From assembly GCA_900549235.1 (NCBI GenBank), contig URNT01000016.1:1-64000 (forward strand): a stretch of 64,000 bases of DNA, written 5' to 3'. A program made the translations under genes and the position numbers. The notes beneath the pieces are model-generated. The model saw only the letters and a program-made list of their open reading frames with translations. It did no database searches and was not told the origin of the DNA. Origin of the DNA: an uncultured Clostridium sp. GTDB taxonomy: Bacteria > Bacillota > Clostridia > Lachnospirales > Lachnospiraceae. Below are positions 15,534 to 24,085 of the stretch, piece after piece (positions within the stretch are counted from its first letter, which is position 1; the number at the start of each line of letters is the position of its first letter).

Positions 15534-16326
15534 CAAACCTTATATTTCTCCCGCCCAGGCCGCCTATGTGCACCGGGAACGGCGCCGTCAGAGACAGGTG
15601 GTGCTCTGCCGCTTCCTTCTCCTTTTCACACTCTTAGGGCTGTGGGAGGCGGCGGCCCGTATGAACTGGATCGACCAGTTCATCTTCAGTTCTCCCCTTC
15701 TGATCCTTCAGTGCCTGATCTCCATGGCTGCGGACGGAAGTCTTTTCCTCCATACCGGCATCACTCTGTATGAAACACTGGTCAGCTTCTTTTTATGCAC
15801 CATTCTTGGCCTTAGTATCGCCCTTCTGCTCTGGTCCAGCCGGTCCGCGGCCCAGGTTACGGAGCCCTTCCTGGTCCTTTTAAACAGTCTGCCAAAATCC
15901 GCCCTGGCGCCGCTCCTGATTGTATGGCTGGGAAATAACATGAAAACCATTATCGTAGCGGCGGTGTCTGTGGCTGTATTCGGCTCTGTGCTCACTCTTT
16001 ATACAGGTTTTGGACAGATGGATGAGCAGAAGGTGAGGCTGATCTATTCTCTGGGGGGAAGTAAAAAAGATGTACTGATCAAGGTGCTGCTGCCCGGCTC
16101 CCTGCCGTTAGTGATCAGCAATATGAAGGTGAATATCGGGCTGTGCCTGGTGGGGGTGATCATCGGGGAGTTTCTGTCGGCCAGGGCTGGACTGGGGTAT
16201 TTGATTACCTATGGGAGTCAGACCTTCGCCATGACCATGGTTGTAACCTCCATTGTCATCCTCTGCATTGTTTCAGGCCTGTTATACCAGGCCATTGCCT
16301 GGGTGCAGAAGCGGATCGAGAGATAG
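15526..16326 (+). CDS. ABC importer permease (SsuC/TauC-like)
   Basis: A 266-residue protein with six predicted membrane segments and the permease EAA-type loop (LGGSKKDVLIKVLLPGSLPLVISNMK) before the last segments. It resembles BPD transporters of the nitrate/sulfonate/taurine group. It overlaps the ATPase gene by 8 bases. There is no third gene: 75 bases later lies a degraded AraC gene on the other strand, so a binding-protein gene may have been lost or may lie elsewhere. Confidence 0.88.
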   Translation: MSNKPYISPAQAAYVHRERRRQRQVVLCRFLLLFTLLGLWEAAARMNWIDQFIFSSPLLILQCLISMAADGSLFLHTGITLYETLVSFFLCTILGLSIALLLWSSRSAAQVTEPFLVLLNSLPKSALAPLLIVWLGNNMKTIIVAAVSVAVFGSVLTLYTGFGQMDEQKVRLIYSLGGSKKDVLIKVLLPGSLPLVISNMKVNIGLCLVGVIIGEFLSARAGLGYLITYGSQTFAMTMVVTSIVILCIVSGLLYQAIAWVQKRIER

Positions 16327-16401
16327 CAGACACAGACAGAAATCCGGCAATATCTGTATAAAATCCTGCAACATCCGGCTTTCCGCTATCTGCCTGTCCG
16401 G

Positions 16402-16637
16402 CTATGATAAATTTGTTTGATTTTTTCCGTATTGTCTGGGCGTGCAGTGCATTCGCCTGGAAAATGCAGCTGAAAAGCGGCCCGGGTTGCTGAATCCTAC
16501 CTGGGCCGCAACCTGGGTAACTGAGAGCGTTCCTTCTGCCAGAAAGGAAAGGCTCCGGGAGATTCTGTAGCTTTCCAGATACTGGGAAAGAGTTTGTCCG
16601 GTCATTTTTTTAAAGAAGCGGCAGCAGCTTCCCTTTG
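16402..16637 (-). pseudogene. AraC-family regulator, 3' remnant only
   Basis: The minus strand encodes about 75 residues of the C-terminal AraC DNA-binding domain: GSCCRFFKKMTGQTLSQYL, then VTQVAAQVGFSNPGRFSAAF ending at the stop at 16402. The ligand-binding N-terminus and the first helix-turn-helix are missing. Upstream of about 16637 the frame is simply the antisense of a MATE gene. The two remnants meet head to head, so one deletion took the 5' parts of a divergent regulator/exporter pair. Confidence 0.8.
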
Positions 16638-17506
16638 TCATGGAAATACAGCCTGACAGCCGGACCCCCCTTATCTTTCTGGTGTTCTCCTCTCTGCTGA
16701 ACATTGTGCTGGATCTTGTATTTATCCTGCCCTTTGGCATGGGCATTGCAGGAGCCGCCTGGGCCACGGTGCTGAGCCAGCTGATCTCTGCTGTTCTCTG
16801 TACGATCTCCGGTATGAGGCATTTTTCCGTACTGAGGCCCTCAAAGGGCTGTCTTTCCCCCATATTTTCGGAAGCTTCCGCCCTGCTCCGGCTGGGCTTT
16901 CCCATCGGCTTTCAGATGTCTGTTATGTGCATCGGACAGCTTGCCATGCAGGCGGCAGTCAATGCTCTCGGCTCCGATGCCATTGCCGGCTACACAGCCG
17001 CCACAAAGGCAGACCAGGTTTCTGTGCTGATTAACAATGCCTTCGGCATCGCCATTTCCAATTTTACCGCCCAGAACTATGGAGCAAGGCTTGGAACACG
17101 GATCCGCCAGGGTGTCCGGGCTTCTCTGATCCAAACAGAAGCTGCCAACCTTCTGATGTGCGGGCTGATCCTTCTGTTTAAAGACCTGGTGCCCGCCCTT
17201 TTTGTGGAAGCTCCCACCTCTGCCATTATGGCCTATTCAAACGGTTATCTTACAACAGTGGCCCCCTTCTATCTGCTTCTGGGACTTCTTCTGGTGGTAC
17301 GCTCCACGGTCCAGAGCATGGGAAATGGCACCGCCCCCTTTGCGGCCTGCATTGTAGAGCTGATCATGCGGATCGGAGGCACCTTCGGCCTGGCATCTTT
17401 AATCGGCTATACCGGAATCTGCCTTGCATCTCCTCTGGCATGGCTGGGTGCAGTGGTCCTCCTGGTTCCGGTGTATGCTTATGAGAGGAGGAAGCTGCCG
17501 GAATGA
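16638..17506 (+). pseudogene. MATE efflux transporter, 3' remnant only
   Basis: The frame from ATG 16640 encodes 288 residues that match the second part of a MATE exporter, starting at the mid-protein segment DSRTPLIFLVFSSLLNIVLDLVFI and running through the last membrane segments to a normal C-terminus. A complete MATE has about 450 residues and two six-helix bundles, so the first bundle's N-terminal portion is gone. The ATG has no ribosome binding site; it lies at the deletion joint with the AraC remnant. It is probably not functional. Confidence 0.8.
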
Positions 17507-17514
17507 AAAAACGT

Positions 17515-17549
17515 AAAAAGGCAGTCAGATTAATCCTGACCACCTTTTT
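17515..17549. terminator. Bidirectional terminator between convergent genes
   Basis: AAAAAGG (17515-17521) pairs with CCTTTTT (17543-17549), and GTCAG (17524-17528) with CTGAC (17536-17540), giving a hairpin with A/T tracts on both sides. It serves the MATE remnant on the plus strand and the binding-protein gene on the minus strand. Confidence 0.75.
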
Positions 17550-17562
17550 ACATTTTTGGTTT

Positions 17563-18909
17563 TTATTGGGTTTTGGCCGCAGCCAGCTGTTCATTGATTC
17601 CCTCGATGAGAAGTCCGGCACATTCTTCCGCGTCGGCTTCCTTGTAGCTGAGAAGCTGCTGGGTAAGGAAATAGGTTCCGTCTGCGTTTTTCAGCGGGGC
17701 ACGCTCGAAAACAGGATCGAATTTAAACTGAGTCCATTCTGTCATCTTCGCGTTTCCGGCTGCCGCTACGCTTTCTGAAAGATCCAGATAGGTAAGGGCA
17801 TTTTTATTGGCCGGTACACCACGGGTATCTGCCAGGATCTGCACCCCTTCTTCCTCCCCCAGTAAAAACTGGATCAGGGCTGCTGCCTCTGCCGGATGCT
17901 CGCTGGTCTGAGGAATAGCGAAAACCATGGATGCCTTTGACATACCGCCGTGGTAATCTCCCATGTTAATGAAATTTCCTACCACAAACTCAAAACCTGC
18001 AGCCGCTTCTTTGTGCTTTAAAAGGTTGCTGTCCCACATATAAATCCCTGCGTAATGCCCGTCGATCCACTTCTGATTGGTATCAATCAGCTCGGAGCCG
18101 TCTCCCGCAAGAACCTCCAGTGTAGGGATCACATGCCGATTCTCTAATTCGTTGAGGAATTCCATTCCTTCCACGATTTCTTCTTTGGTATACTGAAGCT
18201 CATTATTTTCTACCCAGGGCTTGCCGTATTTACACTGCAGATAATAAACCATCAGAGTCATACGGTCCAGCTCCTTGATTACCAAAGGATAGTAGCTTCC
18301 ATCTTCATAAGCGGCAAAGGCATCTCCTGCCGCATACAGCTCATCCAGCGTTTCCGGAATCTCCACTCCCACCTGGTCAAAAACCGTTTTATTCCAGTAG
18401 AATACACGGCCGGTATTGCTGACCGGAAGAGCCAGGAGCTTTCCATTTACTGTAAAGAAATCCAGATCGCTCTGATCGTAGGCTGTCAGGTCAATTACAT
18501 TTGAAAGAGTATTCAGATCTACAAACATGGAGCCATCTGGTGAATAATTGAATACCCAGTCCATGTTAAGCTGGATCACATCAGCCGCCGAACCTGATTT
18601 TAAAGCCAGGGCCACCTTTTCCTCATGACCGGTGAAGGATTCATACTCGGCCTCTACATTGATATTTGGATATTTCGCCTCAAATGCCTTGATCGCCTCA
18701 AGAGTGGCCTCATGCCGGTTATCCCCTCCCCACCAGTTCATTCGCAATGTAATCGGTTCCTCCGTATTCACCTCTACATCCGCCGCAGCTGCAGTGGTGG
18801 TTTCAGCCTGCTGATCCGCAGACGGTGCCGTCTGAGTAGGCATACAGCCTGCTGTAGAACCTGCTACTGCACATGCAAGTAATCCTGCTATCCATTTTTT
18901 TCTTTTCAT
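17563..18909 (-). CDS. Sugar ABC transporter substrate-binding lipoprotein (family 1)
   Basis: A 448-residue lipoprotein with lipobox STAGC (Cys22), then a family-1 solute-binding fold: NWWGGDNRHEATLEAIKAFE near the mature start and the C-terminal segment FELPAEAAA-like region (EHPAEAAALIQFLLGEEEG). It is the last gene of an operon with two permeases and an enolase-superfamily enzyme, so it probably captures the sugar, sugar acid or oligosaccharide that the enzyme's pathway degrades. No ATPase is in the operon; such importers usually share a housekeeping MsmX-like ATPase encoded elsewhere. Confidence 0.92.
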   Translation of the reverse strand: MKRKKWIAGLLACAVAGSTAGCMPTQTAPSADQQAETTTAAAADVEVNTEEPITLRMNWWGGDNRHEATLEAIKAFEAKYPNINVEAEYESFTGHEEKVALALKSGSAADVIQLNMDWVFNYSPDGSMFVDLNTLSNVIDLTAYDQSDLDFFTVNGKLLALPVSNTGRVFYWNKTVFDQVGVEIPETLDELYAAGDAFAAYEDGSYYPLVIKELDRMTLMVYYLQCKYGKPWVENNELQYTKEEIVEGMEFLNELENRHVIPTLEVLAGDGSELIDTNQKWIDGHYAGIYMWDSNLLKHKEAAAGFEFVVGNFINMGDYHGGMSKASMVFAIPQTSEHPAEAAALIQFLLGEEEGVQILADTRGVPANKNALTYLDLSESVAAAGNAKMTEWTQFKFDPVFERAPLKNADGTYFLTQQLLSYKEADAEECAGLLIEGINEQLAAAKTQ

Positions 18910-18939
18910 TATAATCCCTCCATATACATAATATACATT

Positions 18940-19788
18940 TTAACCCTTCACTCCTCCGGCCGCGATTCCATCTACAAAGGAATTCTGGGCTGAGAAGAAC
19001 ACGATCAGTGACGGAATAATCGCCAGCAGCGACATTGCCAGCACACGGTTCCATTCAAAGCCTACCTCCGCGTCCATGGACATGCGCAAAAAGATAGATA
19101 CAGGGAACTTCGCAACCGTATTTACATAGATCAACGGCCCCATAAAGTCATTGGAGGTCCACATAAACTGGAACAGTCCGCAGGATACGATAGCTGGCTT
19201 CAGCATAGGCACCAATACATACCACAGTGTTTTCATGATGCCGCAGCCGTCGATCCGGGCCGCCTCCTCAAGCTCCTTAGGAATCCCCCTCTGGAACTGG
19301 ATCAGCATATATACAAAATAGGTATCGCCTGCCAGGATCGAGGGCACGATCAAAGGCAGATAGGAATCCAGCCAGCCAAGCTCATTGAACAGGATATACT
19401 GAGGTACATTCAGCACAACCTGAGGCAGGAACAGGGTGGACATTAAAACCGCAAAGGAAAATTTCTTTCCAAAAAATGTAAATCTTGCAAAGCCATAGGC
19501 GGTGATGGTAGCGGAGATCAGAGTAACTACCACCTTTGGAATCACAATCTTATATGTATTTGCCATAAAATGCAGCAGGGTCATCCCCTCATAGCCTGCA
19601 AACCCCTTGACATAGCCGGTAAAGACCGGATTCTTTGGAATAAATCCTATACTGGAAAATATTTCTGAATTGGTCTTAAAGGAAGCTCCCACCATCCATA
19701 TCAGCGGGTATACCATGATAATTCCTACCACGATGAGAAGCACATACCGCAGAAAGGTATTGATCTCTCTTTTCTGTTCTCTGGTCAT
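18940..19788 (-). CDS. Carbohydrate ABC transporter permease (MalG-like)
   Basis: A 282-residue inner-membrane protein with six predicted segments and the EAA loop KELEEAARIDGCGIMKTLWYVLVPMLKP typical of MalG-type permeases of CUT1 importers. It begins 3 bases after the partner permease stop and is followed 30 bases later by the binding-protein gene. It forms a heterodimer with the product of 19792-20682. Confidence 0.93.
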   Translation of the reverse strand: MTREQKREINTFLRYVLLIVVGIIMVYPLIWMVGASFKTNSEIFSSIGFIPKNPVFTGYVKGFAGYEGMTLLHFMANTYKIVIPKVVVTLISATITAYGFARFTFFGKKFSFAVLMSTLFLPQVVLNVPQYILFNELGWLDSYLPLIVPSILAGDTYFVYMLIQFQRGIPKELEEAARIDGCGIMKTLWYVLVPMLKPAIVSCGLFQFMWTSNDFMGPLIYVNTVAKFPVSIFLRMSMDAEVGFEWNRVLAMSLLAIIPSLIVFFSAQNSFVDGIAAGGVKG

Positions 19789-19791
19789 ATG

Positions 19792-20682
19792 CTACCTCCC
19801 ATCCTCATCGCTGTAATATACCCAGTGCTTCTGACTGATAAATGCCACAGCGGTGAACATCATAATAATCAGGAACAGCAGCCAGGCAATGGCGCTTGCC
19901 ATTCCCATGTTATAGGACTTAAACGCATTGTTGTAAACCAGCAGGGACACCAGAGTAGTGGAACGCAGCGGGCCTCCCTGGGTAATAATAAAGGGGCCGT
20001 TGAATTCCTGGAATTTATTGCACAGCTGGGTTACGAAATTGTAAAAAATAACCGGTGTGATTAACGGTACGGTGATGCTTACAAACTGACGCCATTTTTT
20101 TGCCCCATCTATAGAGGCCGCCTCATACAGATCCTCAGATACTCCCTTAAGGGCTGCCAGGAAAATGACCATAGGCGAGCCAAACTGCCATACCTTTAAA
20201 AGCACGATCACGATAAAAGCTCCATTTGGGTCTCCCAGCCAGTTAAAAGGCTCCACACCAAACCGCCCGAGGATCATATTCACCAGACCCTCTGTACGGA
20301 ACAAAAATTTCCACAAAACTGCAATGGAAACAGAGCCTCCCAGGATAGATGGAATGTAATAAGCCGTCCTGAAAAAATTGATTCCCTTCATCTTGTAATT
20401 CAAAATGTAGGCAATAAACAGCGCAAACCCCAGCTCCAGAGGAACGGTGCATACCGCGTACAAAAAGGTAACCCCGAAGGCCTTCATAGTCAGGCTGTCA
20501 TTTAAAATGCTGATGTAATTCCCAAGTCCCAGAAACTCCGGCTGACGAAACAGGTTGTAATCATGAAGGCTGTAAACCATAGATGTGATAAACGGATACA
20601 GCTTAAAGATTGCAAAACCAATCCACCAGGGAAGGATCAGCGCCAGCCCTATGTTCTTTTTTGCTATTTTTCCCAATGACAT
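19792..20682 (-). CDS. Carbohydrate ABC transporter permease (MalF-like)
   Basis: A 296-residue permease with six segments and the EAA loop SEDLYEAASIDGAKKWRQFVSITVPLI. The N-terminus ALILPWWIGFAIFKLYPFI is typical of UgpA/MalF-type CUT1 subunits. It lies 18 bases after the enolase-superfamily gene, before its partner permease. Confidence 0.93.
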   Translation of the reverse strand: MSLGKIAKKNIGLALILPWWIGFAIFKLYPFITSMVYSLHDYNLFRQPEFLGLGNYISILNDSLTMKAFGVTFLYAVCTVPLELGFALFIAYILNYKMKGINFFRTAYYIPSILGGSVSIAVLWKFLFRTEGLVNMILGRFGVEPFNWLGDPNGAFIVIVLLKVWQFGSPMVIFLAALKGVSEDLYEAASIDGAKKWRQFVSITVPLITPVIFYNFVTQLCNKFQEFNGPFIITQGGPLRSTTLVSLLVYNNAFKSYNMGMASAIAWLLFLIIMMFTAVAFISQKHWVYYSDEDGR

Positions 20683-20700
20683 TTATATCCCCCTCTCATT

Positions 20701-21843
20701 CTAAACCCCAGCCGGATAAAACACCTGCCAGCTCTCCATAAGCCCGTCCTTTTCCAGCTTCTCTACATCCATTCTCGGTGCAATTCCCGCTATTCCCTGG
20801 CTGCAGATGATCCGGCCGTCTTTTTCTTCCGGCTTAAAAAGAGTATATTCTCCTACAGGAACAGTGATGGGCTCGTGGAATTCCACCCGCTCGTCCTCTC
20901 CGTACAGGCATCCGAAGATGGCATTCAGGTAAATGCGTCCGCCGGAGGAAAAAACAGCTCCATGCTCTCTTGCCAGATCCCGGATGGTCAGAAGGTCGTC
21001 AATCCTGGTCATGCGTCCTACCGAAGGCTGCACATGATCCACGCCCTTTTCCAGATAGATTTCATACATATAGGAAATCCGCATGGACTCTCCGAAAGCG
21101 ATTGGCATAGGAACGCCCATTTCCTTTAAGCGGCGGATGCCGTTGAAATCGTTGGAATGAATGGGCTCCTCCAGCCATTCCAGACCATAGGGGGCTGCCA
21201 GCTGGGCAAAGCGGTATGCATCCTCCACCGTCCATCTCTGGTTGGCATCCACTGCGATGCCGATCTGGCTGCCTACTGCCTCACGCACCATTTTAAGGCG
21301 GCGTATATCCCGCTCCATATCTTTGCCGTCTCCGCTTCCTACCTTGAACTTGACGGTCTTATATCCTTCCTCCACATACCGGACCATGTCTGCTGTCAGC
21401 TCCTCATCCTCCAGAAGAAGGGAACCGCCGCCCTTATAAGCCGCCGCCCAGTCCTTCCCAGCTCCCAGGAAACGGTGCAGAGGCTTTCCGGCTCTCTGGG
21501 CAAGGAGATCCAGCATCATCAGATCCAGCTGGCCCACCTCCACTGCCTTCTCACTCTGGAAGCCGGCATTCCGGATCCTCCAGTAAAGGCTTTCTCTCCA
21601 ATCATTGTAGCTTTTCACCTCCCCGGTAAGGATCATGGGGAGAATGTCTTTGACAAAGCCCTGCCCTACGCTCAGATGGGCGCAGCAGCCCTCCTGATCA
21701 TACAGCTCTATGCAGCCCCGTTCGGGAGCAAACCGTCCCATACCGCCGGTTCCGTCCTTAAAAGGCTTTGGAAGGGGAATGGGGCGGAAGCTGTAGTACA
21801 CCGCCTTGGTAAACTGAAGCTTATCTTTAAAATCGAATTTCAT
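20701..21843 (-). CDS. Enolase-superfamily enzyme (mandelate racemase/muconate cycloisomerase group)
   Basis: A 380-residue enzyme with the superfamily pattern: a KxK motif (Lys165, Lys167 in VKFKVG) at the second barrel strand, metal ligands Asp199 (VDANQRW), Glu225/226 (WLEEP) and Glu252 (FGES). The N-terminal capping domain spans about 1-140. Members abstract a proton alpha to a carboxylate, as in sugar-acid dehydratases, racemases and cycloisomerases. The exact reaction is not readable. First gene of an operon with a CUT1 sugar importer, which favours a sugar-acid or related carboxylate substrate. Two LysR genes start divergently 263 bases upstream. Confidence 0.85.
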   Translation of the reverse strand: MKFDFKDKLQFTKAVYYSFRPIPLPKPFKDGTGGMGRFAPERGCIELYDQEGCCAHLSVGQGFVKDILPMILTGEVKSYNDWRESLYWRIRNAGFQSEKAVEVGQLDLMMLDLLAQRAGKPLHRFLGAGKDWAAAYKGGGSLLLEDEELTADMVRYVEEGYKTVKFKVGSGDGKDMERDIRRLKMVREAVGSQIGIAVDANQRWTVEDAYRFAQLAAPYGLEWLEEPIHSNDFNGIRRLKEMGVPMPIAFGESMRISYMYEIYLEKGVDHVQPSVGRMTRIDDLLTIRDLAREHGAVFSSGGRIYLNAIFGCLYGEDERVEFHEPITVPVGEYTLFKPEEKDGRIICSQGIAGIAPRMDVEKLEKDGLMESWQVFYPAGV

Positions 21844-22041
21844 TTTCCTGTCCTCCTGACAACTGACAGCAGAAAAACACAGAACATATCAGTTATAGTT
21901 ATGCTTCTGAAGCTCTCTCCTTATGCCGTCATATTTTCTTATTTTCCCTTGATTTCTCTTGATTTACTATTAAAATAGCACAGCTTTTCCCAGGAAACAA
22001 TATCCGCTTTTTCACATATGACATACCATTTTAGTTAATCA

Positions 22042-22070
22042 TTGACAGAGGTTTGCAGCCGTGTTACTCT
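22042..22070 (+). promoter_or_regulatory. Promoter of the LysR gene pair
   Basis: Consensus TTGACA (22042-22047), 17-base spacer, TACTCT (22065-22070), about 37 bases before the first LysR ATG. The 263-base region 21844-22106 must also hold the divergent enolase-operon promoter and LysR binding sites, but I could not pin these down. Confidence 0.65.
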
Positions 22071-22106
22071 AGCCTTAGAGCGTATTTGAAAAAGGAGGAC
22101 CCGCCT

Positions 22107-23063
22107 ATGAATACCAGGCAGTACAATTATCTTCTGACTATCGCCGACTGCAAGGGGATCCTGGCCGCTTCCGAAAAGCTTGGAATCACCCAGGCGGCGC
22201 TGAGCAAATTTCTGGCAGAACAGGAACGGCTTTTAGGGGTCAAGCTCTTTGTCCGCTATAAAAGGCATATGTACCCCACTCCTACCGGGGAACTTTATCT
22301 GGAGGCAGCCAGGAAGATCCTTGCTGTAAAAAACAGCACTCTTCAGACGGTCAACCGCCTGACCCACGGAGCCGGAACGCCCATCCGCATCGCTTCTACC
22401 CCTTACCGGGGCGCTGAGCTGTTCGGGCGTGTGTTCCGGCGTTTTTCCGCCCTGTACCCTACTGTCGACCTTTCCCTGGACGAAATCTATTCCTCTGCCC
22501 AGGAGGAGGAGATTCACCGGGGCAATACGGACTTTGCCTTCGGCGTCAACCTTCACGCCTCCTACCGGAACGTGAAAAACCTTCCCGTATGCAGAGAGGA
22601 ACTGCTCCTTGCAGTCCCTGCCTTCCATCCCCTGGCCCCTCTGGCCCGGAAGGACTGCCTTGTGTCCGTTTCCATCCAGTCCTTCCGGAACACTCCCTTC
22701 GTTCTTCCGGGCAAAAAAAATAACATCCGCATCGTTGCGGACCGCCTCTTTGAGGCCGCAGGCTTCGCCCCTGTGATCGCCTTTGAATCGGGAAACGGCA
22801 TGACCGTAGACGTTATGATCCGCCAGGGAGCGGGAGCCGGCTTTATCCCCAGACGCTACCTAAAACCGGAGCCGGAGCTGGTTCATTTCCGCCTGGATCC
22901 GCCCTGCTTTGAAATATCCTATATCCGCTATGAGGCGGAACGGGTTCTCACTGCCCCGGAACGCTGTCTTTTGGGAATCCTGGTGGAGGAACGGCTGAAA
23001 ACCCGCAGTCACGAGCTGATCCCCGGGCCTGAAATTGATTCATTTTTGGAGGAATTATCTTGA
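22107..23063 (+). CDS. LysR-family transcriptional regulator (first of pair)
   Basis: A 318-residue regulator with an N-terminal winged helix-turn-helix (GILAASEKLGITQAALSKFLAEQERLLGVKLF region, about 12-50) and a periplasmic-binding-protein-like effector domain (about 90-300). An in-frame TTG at 22053 would extend it by 18 residues, but the ATG at 22107 has AAAGGAGG 8 bases upstream and begins at the usual LysR position. It is divergent from the enolase/importer operon and is its likely regulator. Its stop overlaps the next gene's TTG start (TTGA at 23060-23063). Confidence 0.9.
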   Translation: MNTRQYNYLLTIADCKGILAASEKLGITQAALSKFLAEQERLLGVKLFVRYKRHMYPTPTGELYLEAARKILAVKNSTLQTVNRLTHGAGTPIRIASTPYRGAELFGRVFRRFSALYPTVDLSLDEIYSSAQEEEIHRGNTDFAFGVNLHASYRNVKNLPVCREELLLAVPAFHPLAPLARKDCLVSVSIQSFRNTPFVLPGKKNNIRIVADRLFEAAGFAPVIAFESGNGMTVDVMIRQGAGAGFIPRRYLKPEPELVHFRLDPPCFEISYIRYEAERVLTAPERCLLGILVEERLKTRSHELIPGPEIDSFLEELS

Positions 23064-24085
23064 AACAACCAAATGAAATTGATATAGATACAAAGACGCT
23101 GCGTTATATCGTAGCGATTGTAGATGAAGGAGGGCTTGCAAAAGCAGCCGAGGCTCTTTACCTGTCCCAGCCCGCTCTCTCCCGCTATCTGAGAGGGATA
23201 GAGGAGGCTCTGGGAACCCCTATATTTTACAGAAAGCATAACCGTCTGATCCTTACGGCTGCCGGAAAGGTGTTTATTAACGGCGCCCGCAGTATGCTCC
23301 ACTTAGAACAGGAGGTCCTGCAGCAGCTTAAGACCGTCAGACTGGACCGGAGCCTTACGGTCACCGCAGCCGCTCAGAGCCTTTTCATCCCCTGGCTGGA
23401 GGGCCGCATCCAGGAACGTTTCAAAGCCCGGTATCCCCAGTTTACCCTTCGTCTGGAGGAACACAGCGGCAACCAGGTCCGCAGCCTGGTAAGCAACGGT
23501 ACTGTGGACCTGGGCTTTTTTATGGGAGATCCTTACGAAACACCCTATTTTTCCCAGGAATGTCTCTTTACCTCCCAGCTTGTCTTCTGCGCTGCCCAGG
23601 ACTCGCCTGGACTGGCCCGAAGCAGGAAAGAAGGCTTTCGCCTGAGCCATTTTTCAGAGGAGCCTATGATAATGAGCCTGGAAAATACCTTCCTCTTCCA
23701 GAAACAGAACCGCCTGATGATGGAGGCCGGTATCTCCTCTCCTAATGTATGCGCCAGAGGACGGCTTCACATTCTCACCGATCTTCTCCGTCTTGGCTAT
23801 GGCAATGTGATCCTGCCGGCAGAGACTCCGGGACTTCCAGGCAAACGTCTCCTTGCCTTTGATCCCCCGGAACCCTACAGCTGGATCGCTGCCTGGTGCC
23901 AGGGGCGGCCTCTCACCGCCCCGGCTCAGGCTCTCCTAATGACAGTCCGAGAGAACTGTCCTTCTCATCCGCAGCAGGATGATGCCGGAAAGAATCCCGG
24001 CCAGAAGGGATGTTCCCGCAAAATTCAGCCAGATTCCCGTAAGCCCCAGAGGCCACAGAGCCCCCAGAAGGATCACCGGGAATAA
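23060..24085 (+). CDS. LysR-family transcriptional regulator (second of pair, TTG start)
   Basis: A 341-residue LysR protein: winged HTH (EGGLAKAAEALYLSQPALSRYLRG, about 20-45) and effector domain (about 95-300). The TTG at 23060 has GGAGGA 6 bases upstream and overlaps the preceding stop by 4 bases, so it is translated by coupling. The last roughly 45 residues (Pro/Lys/Gln-rich) are unlike LysR C-termini and are the antisense reading of the convergent MATE gene's 3' end (overlap 23936-24085). The stop of the original gene has probably been lost. Two LysR proteins encoded together may act jointly on the enolase operon. Confidence 0.88.
   Translation: MKQPNEIDIDTKTLRYIVAIVDEGGLAKAAEALYLSQPALSRYLRGIEEALGTPIFYRKHNRLILTAAGKVFINGARSMLHLEQEVLQQLKTVRLDRSLTVTAAAQSLFIPWLEGRIQERFKARYPQFTLRLEEHSGNQVRSLVSNGTVDLGFFMGDPYETPYFSQECLFTSQLVFCAAQDSPGLARSRKEGFRLSHFSEEPMIMSLENTFLFQKQNRLMMEAGISSPNVCARGRLHILTDLLRLGYGNVILPAETPGLPGKRLLAFDPPEPYSWIAAWCQGRPLTAPAQALLMTVRENCPSHPQQDDAGKNPGQKGCSRKIQPDSRKPQRPQSPQKDHRE

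Noticed and set aside
16402..16905. 167-residue minus-strand protein
   Set aside because: Only its last about 75 residues are AraC-like; the earlier part is antisense to the MATE remnant, so it is not a real full gene.
22053..22106. TTG start extending the first LysR protein
   Set aside because: It lies within the promoter spacer and has no ribosome binding site; the ATG at 22107 has AAAGGAGG.
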